Shown piece after piece: positions 1 through 5,815 of a stretch of DNA of 9,016 nt (within the stretch, counting starts at the first letter, position 1; every line of letters starts with the position of its first letter). The notes below the pieces were generated by a model. It had not been told where the DNA came from. It searched no databases and saw nothing but the letters and a program-made list of their open reading frames with translations. The translations under genes were made by a program, and so were the position numbers. The stretch comes from Planctomycetota bacterium (GTDB lineage Bacteria > Planctomycetota > UBA11346), in assembly GCA_007131555.1 (NCBI GenBank), contig SLQH01000484.1, positions 1 to 9,016 on the forward strand, given 5' to 3'.

Positions 1-1341
1 GTGGCCAAAGGCCTGCATGCCGCCCATGGCCTGGACCTGGTGCATCGCGACATCAAACCCAAGAACATCTTCCTGGCCGACGACTGCACCGCCCGCCTCG
101 GCGACTTCGGGCTGGCCCGCTCGACCCTGCAGGGCCGCTCGGTACTGACCATGACCGGCATGACGGTCGGCACTCCGGCCTATATGGCCCCAGAGCAGGT
201 CCGAGGCGATCCCGACATCGACATCCGCGCCGATATCTATGCCTTGGGCATCGTCCTCTTTGAGTGCCTGACCGGGCAGCCGCCGTTCGACGGCAAGCCG
301 ATGGACCTGCTCCATCATCACCTGCACAGCCCGGTCCCCGATATCCGCAGCCTGGTGCCGGGCCTGAGCAAGCGCACCTGGCGGATCATCGGCGCCTGTC
401 TGGCCAAGGACCCGGCCCGGCGCTTCCCCACCCCAGGCCATCTCGTCCACAGTCTCGACAAGACCCTGCGCCGCCTCGGCACCAAGGATCTCGACCAGAC
501 CCTCAATCCGGCGATGGTTGCCGCCGCCCGTCCCAAGGCCACCCTCGACAACACCCAGGTCCAGCAGACCAGCGACACCGGGCCCATCGGCGGCGCGGCA
601 ACCCCGATCGCCGGGCCAGTGGCAGCACCGGTGGCCAGCCCGGTCGCTCCAGCGGCCAAGGCCGTCCACTGTGACCCCACCACCTCGACCCTGGTCCAGT
701 CCAGCGACCGCCACGAAGCCGGCGGCCACCCTGGCGACTGGCTGGTGTTGCAAGGCCACGGCACGCTCCAAGGACACATCATCCACCTGTTCGCCAAACC
801 TCGGCTGGTGCTGGGCAAGCTGCGCAGCCCCCCCGTCGACCTGTGCTTGCGCGCCTATCCGATTGATGTCCACGCCGACGCCTGTCGGCGCATCAGCCGC
901 CAGCATCTGGCCCTGCTCCATGACCGCTCGGCAGGGCGCTGGCTGGTCGAAGACCTCGGCAGCGCCAACGGCAGCATCCTGGCTGGTCGCGCCCTGCCGC
1001 GTCAACAGGCGATGCCGCTCTTGGGCCCGGCCCGCCTGGAAATCCCCAACGCCATCGCCGTGGAACTGCGCCCCGGACCCGGCGCCCTGACCATCACCCG
1101 TCCCGACAACCGCCCCCAGATGGCCTACATCATGGTCGCCGAAGCCTGCATCATCGGGGCCGGGTCGGCCGACCTGAGCCTGCCCGGAACAGCGGCCCTG
1201 ACCATCGGCCGACGCCAGGGCCGCTGGCAATGGCGCAGCGCCCCCAACCAGCCCTGGCGAGCCCTGGAGATCGACCAGGATCTGGCCGATACCGGCCTGT
1301 CACTGACCGCCCGAGCCGGGGACTACGCCCATTTTTCGTGA
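1..1341 (+). CDS. Serine/threonine protein kinase with C-terminal FHA domain (5' partial)
   Basis: The 446 visible residues begin inside the kinase C-lobe. HRD catalytic loop H15-R16-D17 is followed by KPKN (N22), DFG at 35-37, an activation segment ending in APE at 63-65, and the DxYALG helix at 78-83. The kinase domain ends near residue 155. The glycine loop, ATP-anchoring lysine and helix C lie left of the window, so the GTG at base 1 is an internal codon, not a start. A Pro/Ala-rich linker (about 165-225) leads to an FHA domain (about 250-358) with its phosphothreonine-reading signature: G272, SRQH at 299-302, N323-G324. The last ~85 residues (IIGAGSADLSLP near 384-395, then GRWQW and a terminal AGDY) resemble a second, degenerate FHA fold without SRxH. 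No membrane segment is visible in this part. Known family role: phosphorylates Ser/Thr on partner proteins, and the FHA domain binds phosphothreonine, often its own. All visible catalytic residues are intact. Substrate unknown. The gene is convergent with serC. Confidence 0.93.
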   Translation: MAKGLHAAHGLDLVHRDIKPKNIFLADDCTARLGDFGLARSTLQGRSVLTMTGMTVGTPAYMAPEQVRGDPDIDIRADIYALGIVLFECLTGQPPFDGKPMDLLHHHLHSPVPDIRSLVPGLSKRTWRIIGACLAKDPARRFPTPGHLVHSLDKTLRRLGTKDLDQTLNPAMVAAARPKATLDNTQVQQTSDTGPIGGAATPIAGPVAAPVASPVAPAAKAVHCDPTTSTLVQSSDRHEAGGHPGDWLVLQGHGTLQGHIIHLFAKPRLVLGKLRSPPVDLCLRAYPIDVHADACRRISRQHLALLHDRSAGRWLVEDLGSANGSILAGRALPRQQAMPLLGPARLEIPNAIAVELRPGPGALTITRPDNRPQMAYIMVAEACIIGAGSADLSLPGTAALTIGRRQGRWQWRSAPNQPWRALEIDQDLADTGLSLTARAGDYAHFS

Positions 1342-1645
1342 TCAGAATCCGGCGGGCATTCCAGATGATTCCTCACGCCCGCTTCGCTCAAGAGCGCAGA
1401 GATCGCCAAGCCCAGTCGGTGCGGGCCGCACCCAGGGATGCAGGTCCAACAGGGTAGGTGATCCGCTCGATCGATGAAGAGGTCTCTCACAGAGACACAG
1501 AGACACAGAGAAGCATGAAAGGCTAGAGGCGCTGAAAGCCAGGAATCTGCCTTGCTAGTTCTTCCGCCGCCCGCAGGGCCTCTGCGTACTCTGCGATCTC
1601 TGCGTGAGACCATTCCGGAAGACCTCCCGCCTCCTGTCCCCCGCT
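1342..1645. other. Gene-free gap between convergent genes, rich in short repeats
   Basis: I see no credible gene in these 304 bases. They hold a solitary ACGCAGAGA-type unit (AGCGCAGAGATCGCCAAG, 1393-1410), a 15-base perfect palindrome at 1418-1432 (GGTGCG stem, GGC loop, CGCACC) and the long imperfect inverted repeat annotated separately. The kinase gene ends at the left and serC at the right, so both transcripts run into this gap. Structured RNA here could help end transcription, but no T-tract follows the hairpins. A reverse-strand reading frame spans the gap, but it is only a translation of the repeat. Confidence 0.75.
1482..1610. repeat. Imperfect inverted repeat made of degenerate 8-10 bp CRCAGAGA-type units
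   Basis: The left arm (1482-1510) starts GTCTCTCACAGAGA and continues as tandem ACACAGAG units. The right arm (1580-1610), read on the minus strand, starts GTCTCACGCAGAGA and continues with CGCAGAG and ACGCAGAG units. The arms are each about 30 bases and pair imperfectly around a ~69-base centre, which itself contains a GGCT/AGCC pairing (1521-1524 with 1537-1540). One arm uses the ACACAGAG version and the other the ACGCAGAG version, so they diverged by repeated CA/CG differences. This looks like a dispersed intergenic repeat cassette rather than a gene. Its mechanism of spread is unknown to me. It may form a long hairpin in both convergent transcripts. Confidence 0.75.
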
Positions 1646-2716
1646 TCATGCCGAAGCCTGGAAATCCTTCATCAGCGCCACCAACTTCTCGACGCCGGCC
1701 ATGGGCATGGCGTTGTAGATGCTGGCCCGGATGCCGCCGACGCTGCGGTAGCCCTTGAGGGCCACCAGGCCCTCGGCAGCGGCCCGCTTGAGGAAGGCCG
1801 TGGTCAGATCCTCATTGGGCAGGACGTAGGTGACGTTCATCCGGCTGCGATTGGGATGATCGGTGACGGTGCCGGTATAGAAGCCGCCAGAGCCGTCGAT
1901 GGCCTCGTAGAGCAGGGCCGCCTTGGCCTCGTTGACCTGTTCAACGGCGGCGATGCCGCCCTGGGCCTCCAGCCAGCGGAAGGTCTCCAGCAGGACGTAG
2001 ATGCCGAAGGTCGGCGGGGTGTTGAGGCAGGACTCGTTATCGGCATGGGCCTTGTAGCGGAAGATCGGCGACAGCGTGTCCGGCGCCTTGTCGAGCAGAT
2101 CGCGGCGGATGATCACCAGGACCACGCCTGACGGGCCGAGGTTCTTCTGGGCTCCGGCATAGATGACCCCGAAGCGATTGACGTCGATGACCCGGCCCAT
2201 GATCTCCGAAGACATGTCGGCCACCAGGCAGGGATGATCGGGAAAGGCGCTGAAGCGGGTACCAAAGATGGTGTTGTTGGAGCAGATGTGCAGATAGTCG
2301 GCCTGGGGATCGACCGTGTAGCCGCTGGGCAGGACGCTGAACTGCTGATCCTGGCTATCGGCGATGACCTCGGTCGAACCATGAGCCTTGGCGGCGGCCG
2401 CCGCCTTCTTGGCCCATTGCCCCGAAACGATGTACTGGGCCCGGTTCTGAAGCAGGTTCATCGGCACCAGATCGAACTGCTGGGTGGCGCCGCCCTGAAG
2501 GAACAGCACCGCATAGTCATCGCTGATGCCCATCAGCTGCCGGCAGCGCTGCTCGGTCTCAGCCAGGACCTCCTTGAATTCGGCACCACGATGTGAGACC
2601 TCGGCAATACCGACCCCTTTGCCCTTGTAATCAACCAGGGCTGCGGCGGATGCCTCAAGCACTGGCAGGGGAAGCGTGGCGGGACCGGCGCTGAAGTTGA
2701 AGACTCGTTGGCTCAT
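1646..2716 (-). CDS. serC: Phosphoserine aminotransferase SerC
   Basis: PLP-dependent cytosolic enzyme converting 3-phosphohydroxypyruvate plus glutamate to O-phosphoserine plus 2-oxoglutarate in serine biosynthesis; the family also serves pyridoxal phosphate synthesis. The product is 356 residues, close to the usual ~360. It opens with FNFSAGPATLP, typical of SerC, and carries SHRG at 41-44 (substrate-phosphate side), SGQW with the PLP-stacking W101, AGAQKN with Schiff-base lysine K191, and GGIRASIYNAMP with R330. I chose the ATG at 2714-2716 because it lies 7 bases from an AGGAG and fits the family N-terminus. A longer frame reaching 2779 would add 21 residues unlike SerC. All key residues are present, so the enzyme should be active. 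It stands alone: no serA or serB is in the window. It is divergent from the exported-protein gene at 2995 and convergent with the kinase gene. Confidence 0.96.
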   Translation of the reverse strand: MSQRVFNFSAGPATLPLPVLEASAAALVDYKGKGVGIAEVSHRGAEFKEVLAETEQRCRQLMGISDDYAVLFLQGGATQQFDLVPMNLLQNRAQYIVSGQWAKKAAAAAKAHGSTEVIADSQDQQFSVLPSGYTVDPQADYLHICSNNTIFGTRFSAFPDHPCLVADMSSEIMGRVIDVNRFGVIYAGAQKNLGPSGVVLVIIRRDLLDKAPDTLSPIFRYKAHADNESCLNTPPTFGIYVLLETFRWLEAQGGIAAVEQVNEAKAALLYEAIDGSGGFYTGTVTDHPNRSRMNVTYVLPNEDLTTAFLKRAAAEGLVALKGYRSVGGIRASIYNAMPMAGVEKLVALMKDFQASA

Positions 2717-2722
2717 GGACGG

Positions 2723-2728
2723 ACTCCT
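2723..2728 (-). promoter_or_regulatory. Shine-Dalgarno site of serC
   Basis: On the minus strand this reads AGGAGT, with the AGGAG core ending 7 bases before the ATG at 2716. It decides the start codon: the upstream in-frame ATG at 2779 has no comparable site. Confidence 0.75.
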
Positions 2729-2835
2729 GCAAGGCTTGAGGTGGATCGCGGTAAGGCGTGGCTGATGTACCAGCGCCAAGCCCCCATGCTAAGCGAGCGC
2801 CAAGCACACCAAACACAGCCCGCTTGGCCATCGCG

Positions 2836-2869
2836 TTTACAGCATGGTTCAGCTATGTGATATGCATAT
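2836..2869 (+). promoter_or_regulatory. Candidate promoter and palindromic operator in the divergent serC / exported-protein region
   Basis: The 278 bases between the serC start and 2995 have a locally AT-rich patch. TTTACA at 2836-2841 is a 5/6 match to a sigma-70 -35 box. At 17-19 bases spacing lie GATATG (2859) or TATGCA (2861), both weak -10 boxes. Overlapping them is a perfect 10-base palindrome, ATATGCATAT (2860-2869), and a TATGTG direct repeat at 2854 and 2867, 13 bases apart. A further TATAGT lies at 2915-2920 without a good -35. A repressor site over a promoter is plausible but inferred. If this promoter is used, the leader before 2995 is over 100 bases long. Confidence 0.25.
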
Positions 2870-2994
2870 GTGTCATGTTGAAAAAACCTCCATGACCTAT
2901 CCTGCGGCGTGAGCTATAGTCAGCGATTGCAGAATACCACGATGGGCGCGTCCCCAGCCTGGACGCGCGAACCCCTTCTCGCCTTGGACGCACC

Positions 2995-5208
2995 ATGTTC
3001 CGTTCCCTCATCATTGGCGTGCTGTTGGCCTCCTGGGCACCCACGCTAGCCGTGGAATGGCGCGAAGACCCCTCCCAGGCCGCTCGTGAAGCTCGCGCCC
3101 TGCACAGCGCCGCCCAGGCAGCGCGCGACATCTGGACCTGCCTGATGATCGAAGGCTGGTTCTACGAACATCCCGAACTGCGCCCGATCCAGCCCCTGCT
3201 CGGTCGGGGCGCCGTCCTGGGAAATCCCTGGCTGGCCTTTCCGGAAAACCTGCACAGTCATTGGCTGCGTCAGAGAGGCGTCGGAGCCATCGCTGGACGC
3301 CTGTTCTTCCTCATCGATGATCAAGGACGCCCCCTGCGGATGCCCCTGCATCTGCCCTTCTCTCCGCAACGCAGCGGCCTGAGCCATGACGGCAGCCATG
3401 TCGGCATTGCCCGGCTGCGGGTCAACAGCGGCGTGCCCCAGGTGCAGATAGCCATCTTCGCTGAACCCGGACCCGGAACCCAGGCCCACCAGGCCGCTCG
3501 GCCAGCCATGGAAGCCAGCGTTGGCCTCACCCCTCTGCTGATGGACCAGCGCTCCTGGCTTGACAGCTCCCTGCGGGTCAGTGCCGACGGCAGCGGCGCC
3601 GCCATCGCCACCAACTACAGCCTTCAGAGCCGCAACGAGGTCCACCTGATCGCTGAAGGACGCCGCATCGAGGCCCTGGCCAACTGCCGCAATCCCCAGA
3701 TCGTCGGCCCTGGTGCCCGCTGGGTCATCTGTGAAGACATGCTCGCCTCGCAGACCAGCCTGATTCGCGTCGGACAACGACGGCGCCTAACAGTAGACAG
3801 CCATGCCGGCGGACCGGGCATCGCCGTCGTACGCCATGACGGCCAGTTGCATATGGTCGCCACAGACGGCCAAGCCAACCCCTGGCAACCCCGAGACCTG
3901 ACCATTGGCCGCAACCCGGACGCCTGGAACCATGGCCCCTGGCTGGTGGTCGGCAGTGGTCATGATGCCCAACGCGAACCGATCCATGACATGTTCGGCA
4001 ATCCGGTCACCCCCGCTGGCCCGGCCCCCTATCGCCTGGCGATCTACCGCTGGCAGGACCTCCTGGGCGATGCCAACGCCGCCCCTGTGCTGACCGTGAC
4101 CAGTCCCTACATCAACGCCGACAATCATTACAACGGCCTGCTCCAAGCTGTCGGCGACAGCGTCCAACTCATTGACCTCAATGGTAAAGAACCCGTCACC
4201 CGCGAATTGATCAGCTTCGACCGACAGATCACCAGCGTTCGAGCCAATCACCATCACTATGTGGCCTCGCTTGACGATGATCAGGTGGCGATCTTCAGCC
4301 CTGATGCCACGCAACTGTGGCGCGGACCGGCCCAACAAGCCTGGGTGCAATCACGACGTCACGTGCTGATCGATCGTCATGGCGAACTGCTGGCCGTGAC
4401 CCTTGATGCCGATCCGGAAGCCCGACGCGAGGTCACCATCACCCCCGCCCCATCCCATCCCGTCCATATTGATGGCCGCTCACGCTTCATCAGCAGCGGT
4501 CACCTACATCGAGAAGACTACCAACTCCACGACCCCGACACCGGCCGGCTCATTGAGGACGAACAACGCCACCAGCGCTTGGCCAGCCTTGGCTGGTATT
4601 GGCGGGAGAACGACTCCCGCGGCGCGTTCTATCGGCAACATGGGCGCCTGATCCCCAAAGCCCGCGGCACCGACAACAGACCCGCGCCCGATCACTGGTG
4701 CCCACAGGACGCTTGGCTGTTGCGCAATCGCCTGATGGTCCTCGATCATGATGGCTGGGTCTACGTTGGCGATTCCAGTGGCAGCTCATTTCACACGCAA
4801 GCCATCATGGCTGGCGATCAGTTCCGCAGCCTGGGCGACCAACGTCTGTGGGTGGCCCACATGAGACATGTGCGCCGGGATGCCGACAACAGGACGCGGC
4901 GCTGGGAACTGCGGGCCGCCATTGATCGGCGCGGCGACATCAGCCATGAATGGATCGATGTCTACCATGACACTCATCGTGCCCGCTTTGATCAGGTGGC
5001 GGCGCTGCCCGACTTCAACTGGCGACAAAGCCGCGACCGCTTCGTCATCCCACCCCGTTCTGAGATGCGGCGCTGGGATGGCGACGGTCTGGGCTGGACA
5101 CCATCCCGCTTTCGCGGCCAGGAAGGCACCATGCTGTTGATCACACCCAGCATCATCCTCGCCCCCTCTCGTTCTCACCTCCAAGCCCTCACGGTACGCG
5201 ATCGATGA
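2995..5208 (+). CDS. Exported protein of unknown family, 737 residues
   Basis: I do not recognise this family. The N-terminus is a clear Sec signal peptide: basic R3, hydrophobic core about 4-18, and a likely cleavage after TLA (about residue 19), leaving a mature chain starting VEW. No second membrane helix or sorting signal is apparent, so a periplasmic or secreted location is inferred. An N-terminal helical region (about 25-60) is followed by a long chain of short beta-like stretches with turns, such as QVAIFSPDATQLW and DGWVYVGDS. This pattern suggests a beta-propeller-like or other repeated beta fold; that is a guess from pattern only. The protein is rich in Trp, His and Arg, with four cysteines (49, 231, 246, 569). 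No catalytic motif is obvious. The ATG follows only a weak GGAC, without a strong ribosome site. Its stop overlaps the start of the coaC-like gene (ATGA, 5205-5208), so the two genes are very likely co-transcribed and translationally coupled. Confidence 0.8.
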   Translation: MFRSLIIGVLLASWAPTLAVEWREDPSQAAREARALHSAAQAARDIWTCLMIEGWFYEHPELRPIQPLLGRGAVLGNPWLAFPENLHSHWLRQRGVGAIAGRLFFLIDDQGRPLRMPLHLPFSPQRSGLSHDGSHVGIARLRVNSGVPQVQIAIFAEPGPGTQAHQAARPAMEASVGLTPLLMDQRSWLDSSLRVSADGSGAAIATNYSLQSRNEVHLIAEGRRIEALANCRNPQIVGPGARWVICEDMLASQTSLIRVGQRRRLTVDSHAGGPGIAVVRHDGQLHMVATDGQANPWQPRDLTIGRNPDAWNHGPWLVVGSGHDAQREPIHDMFGNPVTPAGPAPYRLAIYRWQDLLGDANAAPVLTVTSPYINADNHYNGLLQAVGDSVQLIDLNGKEPVTRELISFDRQITSVRANHHHYVASLDDDQVAIFSPDATQLWRGPAQQAWVQSRRHVLIDRHGELLAVTLDADPEARREVTITPAPSHPVHIDGRSRFISSGHLHREDYQLHDPDTGRLIEDEQRHQRLASLGWYWRENDSRGAFYRQHGRLIPKARGTDNRPAPDHWCPQDAWLLRNRLMVLDHDGWVYVGDSSGSSFHTQAIMAGDQFRSLGDQRLWVAHMRHVRRDADNRTRRWELRAAIDRRGDISHEWIDVYHDTHRARFDQVAALPDFNWRQSRDRFVIPPRSEMRRWDGDGLGWTPSRFRGQEGTMLLITPSIILAPSRSHLQALTVRDR

Positions 5209-5756
5209 ACATCCTCCTCGGCATCAGCGGTGGCATCGCCGCCTACAAGACCCCTGAACTGGTGCGGCAGCTGCGCCGCCGGGGCCACGATGTGCGCTGC
5301 CTGCTGACCGCCAACGGCGCCCGACTGGTGGCCATTGATGCCCTGGCCACGGTCAGCGGCCATCCGGTGACCACCTCCATGTGGCAGGAGGACGGCACCA
5401 TCCCGCACATCGATCGTGGGCGCTGGGCCGAGGCCCTGCTGATCGCCCCGGCCACCGCCGACATCATCGCCAAGTGCGCCCTGGGCCTGGCCGACGACCT
5501 GCTGTCGACCACGGTCTTGGCCCTGCCGCCGCAGACCCCGTGGTTCATCGCTCCGGCCATGAACAGCCACATGTGGCACAAGCCGGTGGTCCAGGCCCAC
5601 ATCGCCAGCCTACGCGCCGCCGGCTGCCAGATCCTGGGGCCGGTCGACGGCTCCCTGGCCTGCGGCGACGACGGCATCGGCGCCATGCTCGACCCCATCG
5701 CCATCGCCGAGGCGGTCGGGGGCCAGCAGGCAGACGCCACAAGATCGGCCCCCTGA
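5205..5756 (+). CDS. coaC: Stand-alone phosphopantothenoylcysteine decarboxylase (CoaC-type flavoprotein)
   Basis: FMN-dependent cytosolic enzyme that decarboxylates 4'-phosphopantothenoylcysteine to 4'-phosphopantetheine in coenzyme A synthesis. At 183 residues it covers just the HFCD flavoprotein fold. Visible landmarks: GISGGIAAYK at 6-15 (FMN phosphate loop), active-site histidine H68 in IPHIDRGRWAE, APATAD at 81-86, the PAMNSHMW motif at 117-124 with N120, and the substrate-recognition flap SLACGDDGIGAM at 150-161 with C153. All catalytic residues known from the family are present. The usual bacterial protein is a CoaBC fusion of about 400 residues. Here the frame stops right after the CoaC half, and only 59 bases separate it from the opposite-strand gene, so the CoaB synthetase half is absent from this locus. 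No Shine-Dalgarno is visible: the start lies in the ATGA overlap with the upstream exported-protein gene, suggesting translation by coupling. A related flavoprotein decarboxylase acting on peptidyl-cysteine or aromatic acids is less likely given the PxMNxxMW and ACGDxGxG motifs. Confidence 0.85.
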   Translation: MNILLGISGGIAAYKTPELVRQLRRRGHDVRCLLTANGARLVAIDALATVSGHPVTTSMWQEDGTIPHIDRGRWAEALLIAPATADIIAKCALGLADDLLSTTVLALPPQTPWFIAPAMNSHMWHKPVVQAHIASLRAAGCQILGPVDGSLACGDDGIGAMLDPIAIAEAVGGQQADATRSAP

Positions 5757-5782
5757 CGACAGCGTCAGGCTGGACGCTCGTC
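5752..5782. terminator. Overlapping hairpins between convergent genes, possible bidirectional terminator
   Basis: A perfect 7-bp stem (CCTGACG 5752-5758, CGTCAGG 5763-5769, loop ACAG) overlaps the coaC stop codon. An alternative stem pairs 5755-5759 and 5762-5766 with 5773-5782 around a 6-base loop, with a 2-base bulge. The two structures share bases and exclude each other. Only a short TTTT at 5808-5811 follows on the plus strand, so this is not a textbook intrinsic terminator in either direction. Its place between two converging genes supports a role in ending transcription. Confidence 0.4.
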
Positions 5783-5815
5783 GCCCCAGGAGCAGATGCC
5801 ACTGCGGTTTTATGA

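Noticed and set aside
1..3. GTG at base 1 as the kinase start codon
   Set aside because: The residues that follow are the middle of a kinase C-lobe just before HRD; the N-lobe must lie outside the window.
1323..1649. Minus-strand frame of 108 codons across the convergent gap
   Set aside because: It is the translation of the inverted repeat (a SLCLCVSVRD-like stretch), overlaps the gene ends on both sides and shows no family signature.
2717..2779. Longer SerC start 21 codons upstream
   Set aside because: The added residues do not resemble the SerC N-terminus, and the AGGAG ribosome site fits the ATG at 2716.
3046..3777. Minus-strand frame of 243 codons inside the exported-protein gene
   Set aside because: Antisense shadow. 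The plus-strand frame has a signal peptide and a continuous 737-residue chain, whereas this one shows no motif or good start context.
5757..5815. Frameshifted remnant of a CoaB domain after coaC
   Set aside because: Only 59 bases separate the stop from the opposing gene, and no frame there resembles CoaB.
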